Shown: positions 54,417-63,507 of the stretch, piece after piece
Numbering within the stretch: the stretch's first letter is position 1
How the letters are laid out: each line of letters begins with the position of its first letter
Assembly: GCA_002101205.1 (NCBI GenBank)
Contig: LWTM01000068.1
Location: forward strand, 1 to 64,000
DNA length: 64,000 nucleotides
From: Cycloclasticus sp. symbiont of Poecilosclerida sp. N
GTDB lineage: Bacteria; Pseudomonadota; Gammaproteobacteria; Methylococcales; Cycloclasticaceae
Direction: 5' to 3'
The notes under the pieces: generated by a model
Database searches by the model: none
The model's input: only the letters and a program-made list of their open reading frames with translations
Told to the model about the DNA's origin: nothing
Made by a program: the position numbers and the translations under genes

Positions 54417-55741
54417 TCTATTTTCATTCCTTTCTGAGGAAACCGTTTAATAATCTCTTCTAATACTTTGATTTTTAATGGGTTAAATTCAACACGGTCA
54501 ACCATTTCATTCGCGAATGCAAACGTTAACATATCTTTTGCCATCTGCTCGCTCGCGCCACGAGAGCGTAAGTAGAATATAGCCGCATTATCCAATTGCC
54601 CAACCGTAACGCCATGCGCGCACTTCACATCATCGGCATAAATTTCCAGTTGTGGCTTACTGTCTATTTCCGCGCGGTCAGATAACAACAAGTTACGATT
54701 GCTCATTTTCGCATCGGTTTTTTGTGCATCTTCAGCAACAATAATTCGTCCCTGAAAAACACCTTTAGACTTACCCCCTAAAATGCCTTTATAAAACTCA
54801 TTACTCACCGCATGAGGGTGCGCATGGTTAACGCGCGTATGGTTGTCCATATGTTGCTCGTCTTGGCTGATGAATAAACCATCTAAGTCACAACCCGCCG
54901 CTGTACCTAGAACTGTATGTACTTCGCAACGCGATAACGCCGCGCCAAAGGTATAGTTATATTGTTTAAAGATAGCATTGCTATCCAAACGCGTATACAC
55001 ACCACCTACGTGGTAAGCCTGTAGAGATTCTGCTTGTAAACGGCTGTGTGAAAGACTCGCGTTAGGCTCTACCACTACTTCGGTAATAACGTTTGTTAAA
55101 TAACTCGTAGCTTTCGCACCGTGAAACGTTTCAATAATCGTTGCTTTAGATCCTGCTTTAGCAAGAATCAAGTTACGGCTATTAGATAGCGTTAACGCAC
55201 CTTCTTTTGATGAGATAAAAGCCAACTGAATAGGCTTTTCGATGCTTACATTCTGTTCAATTGAAATAACCGCGCCATCTGTAAACAGTGCTGTATTAAG
55301 GTTAGTAAAACCCGATGTTGGTGCCTCTACAACAGAGTCAAACAAGGAGCGAATAAGCCCTTCATGCTCGCTTATGCCCGTGCTAATAGTGGAAACGATC
55401 ACGCCCTTTGAAAAACCTTCAATACAAGAGTGTTCAGCTTGGAAGTAGCCGTCTACAAACACTAAATGATGGCAACCATCCAATAACACATCGCTTAAAA
55501 AAGCGCCGTCAACCTTCCCCGCTTTATCCGCTAGGGTGAACTGCCTGTTTTCAATCGGCGATATATTGGTATAGCGCCACTCTTCATCGCGTAACGATGG
55601 AAAGCCCGCACCGCTAAACTCTTCAGATGCTTTAAGACGTAAACGCTTTAGCCAGTCTAAGTCTTGGCCAATTAAATCGGCTTGTCCGTTCGCCAACAAG
55701 CAGGCGTAATGTTCGCTAGGTAATTGTGTTGCAGACATCAT
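54407..55741 (-). CDS. sufD: SufD subunit of Fe-S assembly scaffold
   Basis: The 444-residue product has the right-handed beta-helix body and the C-terminal SufBD signature: FVDGYFQ, the HAHPHAVSNEFYKGILGGKS stretch near 325-345 with its conserved His, SNRNLLLSDRAEID near 358, and CAHGVTVGQLDNAAIFYLRS near 385. It forms SufBC2D with SufB and SufC. The start can be either of two adjacent ATGs (55741 or 55738). Confidence 0.95.
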   Translation of the reverse strand: MMSATQLPSEHYACLLANGQADLIGQDLDWLKRLRLKASEEFSGAGFPSLRDEEWRYTNISPIENRQFTLADKAGKVDGAFLSDVLLDGCHHLVFVDGYFQAEHSCIEGFSKGVIVSTISTGISEHEGLIRSLFDSVVEAPTSGFTNLNTALFTDGAVISIEQNVSIEKPIQLAFISSKEGALTLSNSRNLILAKAGSKATIIETFHGAKATSYLTNVITEVVVEPNASLSHSRLQAESLQAYHVGGVYTRLDSNAIFKQYNYTFGAALSRCEVHTVLGTAAGCDLDGLFISQDEQHMDNHTRVNHAHPHAVSNEFYKGILGGKSKGVFQGRIIVAEDAQKTDAKMSNRNLLLSDRAEIDSKPQLEIYADDVKCAHGVTVGQLDNAAIFYLRSRGASEQMAKDMLTFAFANEMVDRVEFNPLKIKVLEEIIKRFPQKGMKIEWL

Positions 55742-56493
55742 TAACTCGCTTTGTTCTCTTCAACCCAAGCATAGCCTTGCTCTTCAAGCTCAAGTGCTAA
55801 CTCAGGCCCACCTGACTTAACCACTTTGCCGTGCGCTAGCACGTGTACAAAGTCAGGTTTAATGTAATCTAACAGACGTTGGTAATGCGTAATAAGAACG
55901 AATGAACGCTCTGGGCTGCGCAGACGATTGACACCCTTCGCTACAATTTGTAAGGCATCAATATCTAAGCCTGAATCCGTCTCATCGAGCACACACATAG
56001 ACGGCTGTAAAACAGACATTTGTAACACTTCGTTACGCTTTTTCTCTCCGCCTGAAAAGCCTTCGTTAACCGCACGGTATAAGAACTTTTCATCTATCTC
56101 TAACTCTTTCATTTTGCCTTTCACAGTAGAGATAAAGTCCATCGCATCTAACTCTTCTAAACCTTGGTGTTTACGAATACCGTTTAACGCCGCTTTTAAG
56201 AAGTAGATATTGCTCACGCCAGGCACCTCTACAGGGTATTGAAACGCCAAGAAAACACCAGCCCAAGCACGCTCTTCTACACTCATTTTAAGCAAGTCTT
56301 TGCCATTAAATAACACGCTGCCTTGAGTAATCTCATAGCCTTCGCGGCCAGCTAATATATAAGACAAGGTGCTTTTGCCTGAACCGTTTGGTCCCATAAT
56401 CGCGTGCACCTCGCCCTTCCCTATTTCTAGGTTAATCCCTTTTAAAATTTCTTTACCTTCAACGCTTACGTGTACATCTTGAATCTTTAACAT
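55741..56493 (-). CDS. sufC: SufC ABC-type ATPase
   Basis: The 250-residue product has Walker A GPNGSGKSTL near residue 34, Q-loop LAFQYPVEVPGV near 82, signature FSGGEKKRNE near 144, and Walker B CVLDETDSGLDIDAL near 165. The ATPase drives conformational change in SufBCD during cluster assembly in the cytoplasm. It is cotranslated with sufD (TAATG overlap). Confidence 0.97.
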   Translation of the reverse strand: MLKIQDVHVSVEGKEILKGINLEIGKGEVHAIMGPNGSGKSTLSYILAGREGYEITQGSVLFNGKDLLKMSVEERAWAGVFLAFQYPVEVPGVSNIYFLKAALNGIRKHQGLEELDAMDFISTVKGKMKELEIDEKFLYRAVNEGFSGGEKKRNEVLQMSVLQPSMCVLDETDSGLDIDALQIVAKGVNRLRSPERSFVLITHYQRLLDYIKPDFVHVLAHGKVVKSGGPELALELEEQGYAWVEENKAS

Positions 56494-56524
56494 TCTATTG
56501 TTCCTAAATATAATTTAAATTTAC

Positions 56525-57973
56525 TTAACCAACACTACCTTCAAGGCTAATACCAAGCAGGGCTTGTGCTTCAACCGCAAACTCCATGGGTAATTCTTTA
56601 AATACTTCCTTGCAGAAACCATTCACAATCATAGAGACCGCATCTTCTGCTGAAATACCGCGCTGCATACAGTAGAACAACTGATCTTCACTGATTTTTG
56701 ATGTGGACGCTTCATGTTCAATGGTTGCACTTGGGTTTTTTGTTTCAATGTACGGAAACGTATGTGCGCCACATCGGTTACCCATTAGCAACGAATCACA
56801 CTGTGTGTAATTGCGTGCATTTTCAGCTTTACGCCCAATTTTTACCAAACCGCGATACGTGTTTTGGCCATGCCCAGCTGAAATACCCTTTGAAATGATC
56901 GTGCTTCTCGTGTTTTTACCGTGGTGGATCATTTTCGTGCCAGTATCCGCCTGCTGGTAGTTATTCGTTAACGCAACAGAATAGAACTCACCGATTGAGT
57001 TATCACCTTGCAGCACAACACTTGGGTATTTCCACGTAATGGCAGAACCTGTTTCAACCTGGGTCCAAGATACCTTTGCGTTCTCTTCACGGCATTGCGC
57101 ACGCTTGGTTACAAAGTTATAAATACCGCCAACGCCATTTTCATCACCTGGGTACCAGTTTTGAACCGTTGAGTATTTGATCTCCGCATCTTTCAGAATA
57201 ATCAACTCAACAACCGCTGCGTGTAACTGATTTTCATCACGCATTGGTGCTGTACAGCCTTCTAAATAGCTTACATGACTGCCTTCATCAGCAATAATCA
57301 AGGTACGTTCAAACTGCCCCGTATTCGCCGCGTTAATTCTAAAGTACGTTGATAACTCCATAGGACAACGCACGCCTTTTGGAATGTACACAAACGAACC
57401 ATCACTAAACACCGCCGCATTGAGCGCCGCATAAAAGTTATCGTATTGCGATACAACCGTACCTAAGTATTTCTTAATCAATTCTGGGTGCTCTTTTACT
57501 GCTTCCGAGAACGAGCAAAAAATAACGCCTGCTTCGTATAATTTGTCTTTAAACGTTGTCGCAACAGATACACTGTCAAATACCGCATCAACCGCAACAC
57601 CGGCTAAACGCATTTGCTCTTCTAGCGGAATGCCAAGCTTGTTGTAAGTACTAATAAGCTCAGGATCAACCTCATCCAAGCTCTTAGGTCCATCCTCCAT
57701 GCTTTTAGGCGCAGAGTAGTAACTGATCTCTTGAAAATCAATTTTAGGGAACTCAACAAACGCCCATTCAGGGTGCTCCATCGTCAACCAATGGCGGTAC
57801 GCTTCTAAACGCCATTCCAGCAAAAACTCAGGCTCTTTCTTTTTCGCCGATAAAGCGCGAATAACGTCCTCGTTCAGACCCGGCGGGAACGATTCAGACT
57901 CAATGTCAGTGACAAAGCCATCTTTATACTGTTGACCTATCATGTTTTTTAAATTTTCATTAGATGATGCCAT
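56525..57973 (-). CDS. sufB: SufB scaffold protein
   Basis: The 482-residue product has the N-terminal helices with [19 protein letters not shown], the beta-helix core, and C-terminal [20 protein letters not shown], then [14 protein letters not shown] near 395-425, which contains the Cys and Glu ligands for the nascent cluster. The ATG follows the regulator stop directly (TAGATG). The 31-bp gap to sufC is the widest in the operon. Confidence 0.96.
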   Translation of the reverse strand: MASSNENLKNMIGQQYKDGFVTDIESESFPPGLNEDVIRALSAKKKEPEFLLEWRLEAYRHWLTMEHPEWAFVEFPKIDFQEISYYSAPKSMEDGPKSLDEVDPELISTYNKLGIPLEEQMRLAGVAVDAVFDSVSVATTFKDKLYEAGVIFCSFSEAVKEHPELIKKYLGTVVSQYDNFYAALNAAVFSDGSFVYIPKGVRCPMELSTYFRINAANTGQFERTLIIADEGSHVSYLEGCTAPMRDENQLHAAVVELIILKDAEIKYSTVQNWYPGDENGVGGIYNFVTKRAQCREENAKVSWTQVETGSAITWKYPSVVLQGDNSIGEFYSVALTNNYQQADTGTKMIHHGKNTRSTIISKGISAGHGQNTYRGLVKIGRKAENARNYTQCDSLLMGNRCGAHTFPYIETKNPSATIEHEASTSKISEDQLFYCMQRGISAEDAVSMIVNGFCKEVFKELPMEFAVEAQALLGISLEGSVG

Positions 57974-58444
57974 CTAGTTCTCCACTTTTAGATCATTTTC
58001 TTGTGCTTTCATCGGCATACTCACCGCAACAGCTTGCTGGCGAGTCGGCGCAACCATATCAGCCAATGTCACCGCCTCTAAAGCCGTATAGACAGCTTTG
58101 TTAATCATGTTCCAGTTGCCCTTAATCTCACACAAAGACTCCTGCTCACACGCGCCATTGTGCGTTGCGCATTCGGTCATCGCTATGGGCCCCTCTATAG
58201 CAGTAATAACTTTCGCAACATCAATTTCTTCAGGCTTATTCGCCAACAAATAGCCACCTTTAGAGCCGCGCTGAGACGTCAGAATATTAGCTTTTGATAA
58301 AAGCTTGAGAACTTTGCTAACCGTCGGTAAGGCGACACCCGTCGCGTACGTAATGTCTGACGCGGCGTGTAACTCCTCCGGTTGATGAGCAATGTGCGTC
58401 AAAACTACTGTCGCATAATCTGTTAATTTACTGACTCTAAGCAT
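57974..58444 (-). CDS. Rrf2-family Fe-S regulator of the suf operon (SufR/IscR-like)
   Basis: The 156-residue product has a winged helix at the N-terminus (MLRVSKLTDYATVVLTHIAH; VALPTVSKVLKLLSKANI; S-Q-R-G-S-K-G-G-Y-L-L). It then has three Cys in CATHNGACEQESLC about residues 92-105 that bind a 2Fe-2S cluster in IscR-like proteins. It heads sufBCDSU and probably represses it when clusters are plentiful. A near-consensus IscR type 1 site overlaps its start codon. Confidence 0.92.
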   Translation of the reverse strand: MLRVSKLTDYATVVLTHIAHQPEELHAASDITYATGVALPTVSKVLKLLSKANILTSQRGSKGGYLLANKPEEIDVAKVITAIEGPIAMTECATHNGACEQESLCEIKGNWNMINKAVYTALEAVTLADMVAPTRQQAVAVSMPMKAQENDLKVEN

Positions 58445-58467
58445 ATAGGACTATTTTAGTACTATAT
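58443..58467. promoter_or_regulatory. IscR type 1-like operator of the suf operon
   Basis: ATATAGGACTATTTTAGTAC, T-A-T-A-T fits the known IscR type 1 pattern ATA-n3-GACT-n4-TAGTC-n3-TAT closely, with one clear core mismatch. It overlaps both the -10 box and the start codon of the Rrf2 gene, so binding would block transcription. Confidence 0.65.
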
Positions 58468-58481
58468 AGGTTCACTGTAAA
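58453..58481 (-). promoter_or_regulatory. Predicted promoter of the suf operon
   Basis: On the minus strand TTTACA (58481-58476) and TAAAAT (58458-58453) lie exactly 17 bp apart. The start codon at 58444 is only 9 bases past the -10 box, so the transcript would be leaderless or nearly so. Confidence 0.55.
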
Positions 58482-58525
58482 TGAATTGTTCGGATTCCTA
58501 CACCGAGGACATTTAGGCGGCCTCT

Positions 58526-58786
58526 TTAGATGTGTCGATAATGCGCCGTTAGCGTCACCAAACCCAAACTATCGAGAGGACGATAAGGGAATACTTCTAA
58601 AGCATAAGGTTTTATTGAATATGCCTCATAAGATAGCCACGAAGCAAGCGGCCCAATTTCAAGCCGAACCACAGGGCGTAAATACTTATCTGAAAATGTC
58701 ACTGGATAATGTACATTTGCGGTAACGGCCCAACCCCTACCGTGGCCATATATTCTGTAAATTACTTTATATTCAATAGATTGCAT
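58526..58786 (-). pseudogene. AbiE toxin-antitoxin relic (AbiEi-like start fused to AbiEii-like middle)
   Basis: The frame opens with IEYKVIYRIYGHGRGWAVTA, which resembles the N-terminus of DUF6088/AbiEi-type antitoxins (Y-x-x-x-x-G-R-G-W-x-F-T). It switches at once to FSDKYLRPVVRLEIGPLASW, then Y-S-I-K-P-Y-A-L-E-V-F-P, which resembles the AbiEii nucleotidyltransferase toxin (R-P-x-V-x-L-E-x-G, I-x-P-Y-x-A-E-x-F-P). The deletion removed most of both genes. It is not expected to function. Confidence 0.5.
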
Positions 58787-59049
58787 TCATGAAGCATCCA
58801 ATCTTTTAAGAAAAAAGTAATGTTTTTTCTTAAAAGATTTAGCCCTCAAGAATTGAGAGCTAAATTATCAAGCTAATAAGAACCTGTCCAACCGTAGTGA
58901 TGCAACTAACACTGCCTTTCGGAATCATTTTTTCTTTTGCACCTCTCCACCCTCTAAAGTTAGACTATCAATAGTTCTAAGCGCGTACATGTTCCCGTGC
59001 ATATCAGGTGTTTTTTTATAAAATCATTGGTTTTTTGAAGGATAACAAG
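58787..59049. repeat. Gene-free patch with a perfect 17-bp inverted repeat
   Basis: AATCTTTTAAGAAAAAA (58800-58816) and TTTTTTCTTAAAAGATT (58823-58839) are perfect inverses around a 6-base loop GTAATG. The AT-rich stem ends in A and T runs on both strands, so it could be a bidirectional terminator or the folded ends of a lost element. The rest of the patch shows no gene. Confidence 0.6.
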
Positions 59050-59050
59050 C

Positions 59051-59085
59051 AAAAACCCCTGAGTTACTATGTAACACAGGGGCTA
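59051..59085 (-). terminator. Intrinsic terminator after nrdJb
   Basis: On the minus strand CCCCTG-T-GTTAC pairs with GTAAC-T-CAGGGG around a 3-base loop, followed by TTTTTG. It lies 65-100 bases past the nrdJb stop. Confidence 0.85.
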
Positions 59086-59149
59086 ACCATTTTTTACGAA
59101 ACCATATTAACTAATGGCCTTGGATAGTATCGTTACATAGCTTTAACCA

Positions 59150-59857
59150 TTAAGAACATTTACTATCTCCACAATTCAAACAAGTCAAACAGCCATCCAT
59201 CTTAATCATCGCTTTGGTACTACACTTTCCACACAATTTTGAGCCTTCTGGGAATGTGCTAGAACCGCTTTCTTCAGCCCCTGATGCCTTTTTATTCGCT
59301 TCAAATTGAGCGCGTTTTTCATCCATGATTTTTTGTTTATGCTCACTGATCTCTTCAGTTTTAATCAAGCCGATCATTTTTAAATGTGACTCAACCACAT
59401 CACCAATTTCCGCTACTAAAGACGGCATGAACCTACCACCTTTTTTAAAATAGCCACCACTTGGGTCAAATACTGAACGAAGCTCTTCAACTAAGAATGT
59501 AATATCGCCACCTTTTCTAAATACAGCGGACATAATGCGGGTTAGCGCAACAATCCACTGGAAGTGATCCATGTTTTTTGAGTTAATAAACACTTCAAAA
59601 GGACGGCGTTGTTCGTGATCCGTTCCCTCATTCAGCAATAAATCATTAATGGTGATGTATAGCGAGTGGTCGGATAACGGCGTTTTAATCTTGTACGTTG
59701 AACCTAATAGCATGTCTGGCCTCGCTAGACTTTCATGCATTTGAATAATGTTGCTCTTTTTGAGTTCATCAGCTGACCCAACAATTCCTTCAGCACTTTC
59801 CGTCTCTTTCTTTACTACTTCATAACCCGTAATATTTTGTGATATTTTCTGTGTCAT
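59150..59857 (-). CDS. nrdJb: Class II ribonucleotide reductase, NrdJb part
   Basis: The 235-residue protein starts at MTQKISQNITGYEVVKKETE (GGGAGA upstream); an in-frame ATG five codons earlier is less likely. It corresponds to the separate small NrdJb of Pseudomonas-type split class II RNR. A region with RPFEVFINSKNMDHFQWIVA continues the catalytic polypeptide. The C-terminus carries the Cys-rich tail CGKCSTKAMIKMDGCLTCLN, C-G-D-S-K-C that binds zinc and holds the redox Cys pair accepting electrons from thioredoxin. It follows nrdJa by 30 bp. Confidence 0.88.
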   Translation of the reverse strand: MTQKISQNITGYEVVKKETESAEGIVGSADELKKSNIIQMHESLARPDMLLGSTYKIKTPLSDHSLYITINDLLLNEGTDHEQRRPFEVFINSKNMDHFQWIVALTRIMSAVFRKGGDITFLVEELRSVFDPSGGYFKKGGRFMPSLVAEIGDVVESHLKMIGLIKTEEISEHKQKIMDEKRAQFEANKKASGAEESGSSTFPEGSKLCGKCSTKAMIKMDGCLTCLNCGDSKCS

Positions 59858-59887
59858 TATTCTATCTCCCAATCATAAACTGCTGAA

Positions 59888-62041
59888 TTAAAATTTGCCG
59901 TAGTAGCCTTCTTTTAAGGCGTCGTACAAATTAGCAGCGGTATGCGACTCTCCCTCATATTCAACCATTTCATTACCTTTCACTTCAAGTGTTGAATCAT
60001 CCTCGAGTGTGAAACGGTATGTTGTGTTTTCTAAATCTGACTCTTTAACCAACACGCCTTGGAATACATCTGGGTTAAAGCGAAATGTTGTGCATCCTTT
60101 TAAACCTTTTTCGTGCGCATAAAGATAAATATCTTTGAATTCTTCAAACGAGAAATCGGTCGGCACATTCGCTGTTTTTGAAATGGATGAATCAATCCAT
60201 TTTTGAGCCGCCGCTTGAATATCAACGTGTTGTTTGGGTGTTATCGTTTCTGCCGTTACAAAATACTCCGGTAATTTTTCACCTGCAACGTCTGAATACG
60301 GCATCGCTTTTTCGTTAATTAATGTGCGATACGCTAACAGTTCAAATGAAAACACGTCCACTTTTTCTTTCGCATTACGGCCCTCACGAATAACATTACG
60401 AGCATAATGATGCGCAAAACTCGGTTCAATACCATTGCTGGCATTATTCGCCAATGATAACGAAATGGTCCCAGTAGGTGCGATTGAGCTGTGATGCGTA
60501 AAACGCGCACCTATTTTAGCAAGTTGCTCTACAAGTTCCGGCGCGACCGTTGCTATTTGTTGCATATAGCGGCTATAGCGTGCGTGTAAAACGCGACCCT
60601 TAATCGCATCGCCTAATTTGTAGCCATCTTCAAGCATTTCTGGGCGTTTTCGAAGCATACCACTGGTTACCTCAAAGTCTTCGTCCATGATGGGTGCAGG
60701 GCCTTTCTCTTTAGCAAGCTCTAGCCCCGCTTCCCAGCCTGCTATAGCGAGTTGCTTGCTCACTTCCTCGGTAAACGCAACCGACTCTTTTTCACCGTAT
60801 GGAACACCCATCATGGTTAACGCAGAGCCTAAGCCTAAGAAGCCCATGCCGTGACGTCGTTTATTCTCAATCGCCTCACGCTGACCTTCTAACGGCAGCC
60901 CATTGATTTCAACAACGTTATCTAGCATACGGGTAAAGATACTGACTGTTTTTCGAAAATTATCCCAGTCAAACTTAGCGCTTTTTGTAAAAGGGTTCTG
61001 TACAAACTTCGTTAGATTAATTGACCCCAACAAGCATGAACCATACGCTGGTAAAGGCTGCTCACCACAAGGGTTAGTTGCACGAATATTTTCGCAAAAC
61101 CAGTTGTTGTTCATTTCATTCACTTTGTCAATCAAGATAAAGCCAGGTTCGGCATAATCATACGTCGACGCCATAATAGCTTCCCATAAACGTTGCGCTT
61201 TAATTCTATTGTGAACACGACAAGCAACCAAACCATTATCATTTACTTTATAACCTTCTGTGATAGGCCATTCACGCCAAACTACTGTCTTCGGGTCATC
61301 TAAATCTATTTCACCGGATGCTAGTTCTTTTTCAGACAATGGGAACATCAATGGCCATTCTGCATCGTCTTTTACGGCCTGCACAAAATCGTCCGTAATC
61401 AATAACGATAAGTTGAACTGGCGCAAGCGGCCATCTTCTCGCTTTACACGAACGAAATCTCGCACGTCTGGGTGAGAGATATCAAAGGTTGCCATTTGGG
61501 CCCCGCGGCGACCACCTGCTGAAGAAACTGTGAAACACATCTTATCAAAGATATCCATAAACGATAACGGGCCCGATGTGTTAGCGCCAGCTCCGGACAC
61601 ATAAGCACCTTTAGGCCGCAGCGTAGAAAATTCATAACCAATACCACAACCTGCCTTAAGCGTTAATCCCGCCTCATGGGTTTTTCCAAGAATATCGTCC
61701 ATAGAGTCCTTAATTGAACCTGAAACTGTACAGTTAATAGTTGATGTTGCCGGTTTGTATGCACTAGCACCTGCATTAGAGATAATTCGACCAGCAGGAA
61801 TAGCACCGTGCTTTAATGCCCAAACGAATTGACTATGCCAATATGCTTGTTTATCCGTTGTTTTTTCAACATCTGCAATAGCTGTCGCCACACGATCATA
61901 CGTCGCCTCAATATTTGCATCGACGGCCGAACCATTTTGTCTTTTAAGACAATACTTTTTCTCCCATATATCTAGCGATGCAGATTGAAACTCAATGTCC
62001 GATTGGCTTTCTTTTATGACTTCTAACTTGACTGTACTCAT
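59888..62041 (-). CDS. nrdJa: Class II (adenosylcobalamin-dependent) ribonucleotide reductase, NrdJa part
   Basis: The 717-residue catalytic part makes deoxyribonucleotides with or without oxygen, using vitamin B12 for radical formation. ATSTINCTVSGSIKDSMDDI near residue 80, GYEFSTLRPKGAYVSGAGAN near 105, FMDIFDKMCFTVSSAGGRRG near 135 and NPCGEQPLPAYGSCLLGSIN near 315 are class II RNR signatures. PTGTISLSLANNASNGIEPS is near 515. As in Pseudomonas it is split from NrdJb. The need for B12 contrasts with the decayed bluB and cobW relics at 9.2-9.8 kb. Confidence 0.94.
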   Translation of the reverse strand: MSTVKLEVIKESQSDIEFQSASLDIWEKKYCLKRQNGSAVDANIEATYDRVATAIADVEKTTDKQAYWHSQFVWALKHGAIPAGRIISNAGASAYKPATSTINCTVSGSIKDSMDDILGKTHEAGLTLKAGCGIGYEFSTLRPKGAYVSGAGANTSGPLSFMDIFDKMCFTVSSAGGRRGAQMATFDISHPDVRDFVRVKREDGRLRQFNLSLLITDDFVQAVKDDAEWPLMFPLSEKELASGEIDLDDPKTVVWREWPITEGYKVNDNGLVACRVHNRIKAQRLWEAIMASTYDYAEPGFILIDKVNEMNNNWFCENIRATNPCGEQPLPAYGSCLLGSINLTKFVQNPFTKSAKFDWDNFRKTVSIFTRMLDNVVEINGLPLEGQREAIENKRRHGMGFLGLGSALTMMGVPYGEKESVAFTEEVSKQLAIAGWEAGLELAKEKGPAPIMDEDFEVTSGMLRKRPEMLEDGYKLGDAIKGRVLHARYSRYMQQIATVAPELVEQLAKIGARFTHHSSIAPTGTISLSLANNASNGIEPSFAHHYARNVIREGRNAKEKVDVFSFELLAYRTLINEKAMPYSDVAGEKLPEYFVTAETITPKQHVDIQAAAQKWIDSSISKTANVPTDFSFEEFKDIYLYAHEKGLKGCTTFRFNPDVFQGVLVKESDLENTTYRFTLEDDSTLEVKGNEMVEYEGESHTAANLYDALKEGYYGKF

Positions 62042-62162
62042 ACTTCCCCTTTGCAGCTTTGTTATTTTATTTTTATACAGGAAAGACCCTCTCTCCCCTG
62101 CCCGATTAGGTTAAAAGAAAACAAATAGAAACTCAACATGATGTGCTACTTATTTTAAAAAA

Positions 62163-62180
62163 CCACCATATATTGTATGT
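62163..62180 (-). promoter_or_regulatory. Candidate NrdR box 1 upstream of nrdJa
   Basis: On the minus strand ACATACAATATATGGTGG resembles the NrdR consensus ACACAATATATAGTGT. NrdR represses RNR genes in most bacteria. It lies about 125 bp upstream of the start. Confidence 0.45.
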
Positions 62181-62262
62181 TTATCAAGAAATCTATATTC
62201 ATTAAAGAGCCATGACAGCAAAGGGTCTTGCCAAGTTCAGCGGCTCTTTTTTGAACATTTTG

Positions 62263-62279
62263 AGTAACATATTGTATAG
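62263..62279 (-). promoter_or_regulatory. Candidate NrdR box 2 upstream of nrdJa
   Basis: On the minus strand CTATACAATATGTTACT is a second NrdR-like site, about 99 bp from box 1. Functional pairs are usually nearer (about 30 bp), so only one box may count. No cobalamin riboswitch is visible between 62042 and 62371. Confidence 0.35.
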
Positions 62280-62329
62280 CCCTTGCTCTCGATTATAAAG
62301 TCTAAACTCACACTCTTAGGTGTAAATTG

Positions 62330-62635
62330 AATATACCTTTATCCATTCCTTTAAACGTCAATAATCGTATTTTAATATAGCCTAAAACGACTCAATTCCA
62401 TTGATATGACTCGTACTCCTAGCAAGCTTATTTTGGCCATGATGCACTCTAAAATGCTTCTTAAATGCTTCTTATAACCAAAATCGACAAGTCTATTATA
62501 GCCGCGCCAATCACCACTATGAACAACGCTATTGATATCGGCCTTCCCCCATATAATCTGCTGAAACGACGTGTTTACCAGACAAATTATTCCCTCCAAA
62601 ATGGGTGAACATAACTTATCGCCGCATACACTCAA
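62330..62635 (-). pseudogene. IS1595-family transposase relic
   Basis: INSVVHSGDWRGYNRLVDFG, Y-K-K-H matches the catalytic region of ISXO2/IS1595 transposases (V-x-H-S/T-D-G-W-x-G-Y). After a frameshift KKHFRVHHGQNKLARSTSHI, N-G-I-E-S-F continues the family, then a stop replaces the Trp of E-S-F-W. More stops follow. No ends were found. Confidence 0.72.
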
Positions 62636-62741
62636 CCGGCCAAGCTAATTGTCGTCGAATAGTCACCTGACCGGACAGGTTAATGGTCGTCTAACATATC
62701 TATTTCCACAGCATTCAAAACATTATCAAACACGCACAAAA

Positions 62742-62771
62742 AAGCAGCTAGATAAAACATCCTAGCTGCTT
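62742..62771 (-). terminator. Intrinsic terminator after tRNA-Arg
   Basis: AAGCAGCTAG and CTAGCTGCTT are perfect inverses around a 10-base loop. On the minus strand a T run follows. It lies about 20 bp past the tRNA 3' end. Confidence 0.88.
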
Positions 62772-62788
62772 AGTTTTACTTACATGTA

Positions 62789-62865
62789 TGGCGCGCCTGG
62801 AGCGATTCGAACGCCCGACCGCTCGGTTCGTAGCCGAGTACTCTATCCAGCTGAGCTACAGGCGC
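62789..62865 (-). tRNA. tRNA-Arg (ACG anticodon)
   Basis: On the minus strand GCGCCTGTAGCTCAGCTGGA opens the gene. The acceptor GCGCCTG pairs with CAGGCGC, and the anticodon arm CTCGG-CTACGAA-CCGAG shows anticodon ACG (read as ICG). The variable loop and T arm GGGCGTTCGAATCGCTC follow, and CCA is encoded (62791-62789). Confidence 0.96.
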
Positions 62866-63507
62866 TTTAAGGTTGAACATTGTATTAGCCTTACATTAAA
62901 GGTCAAGTAAAAATCATCACCCTGTTAGAAGTAAATAGAAATGCCCAGGTAATTAACACGACGTCTGCCCTGTTTTATTAACTTTGTTCTAGACGCGGTG
63001 AAGCGAAATTAAGCTTTTTCCACTCATTAGGCGTAACAAGCCCCCAAACTTCGCATTTGCTTAAAAATATTCATTCCAGTCTTAAGATGATGGCTCATGG
63101 TAATAAGTTGAGCCATGGCTTCGTTACGCTCTACCGTCTTGCCTTAGTTAAACCATGATGAGGTTTTAACAGCCCAATACGCTGAATTTACGTGTTCACG
63201 CTAAAACCAGAATAGGTGTTCACTTTCACCGGAATATGCACCAGATGGAGGAGATTGTCTTTTCAGAGGAATTTGATTATCAGATGTCTCGGTTCATTGA
63301 CCCAAAGGTTATTAAGCAAACCCTATAAGTCAATGGTTTTAAAGACTATCTTGTACGAACGGTTTCTCGGTTGCAGCTGTCGGCTGTCGGTGGTGATAAA
63401 GATGAGCTTGTATTTAGACTTTGAGATTAATACGAATGATGCAATTGAATTATTATTGATGTTATGGCATCATTTAAGTGCAATTTATAGACTTAAAGGA
63501 TATTATT
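62866..63507. other. Region of eroded DNA upstream of the second hipB
   Basis: No complete gene is supported in about 640 bases. Short coding-like pieces exist: on the minus strand NEAMAQLITMSHHLKTGMNI near 63125-63070, and on the plus strand MHQMEEIVFSEEFDYQMSRF-I-D-P-K-V near 63237-63330. They are broken by stops and I cannot assign families. Part of it must hold the promoter of hipB at 63508. Confidence 0.35.

Noticed and set aside
62042-62400. Cobalamin riboswitch upstream of nrdJa
   Set aside because: I could not find the B12 box (GCCACTG-type) or the expected long folded leader.
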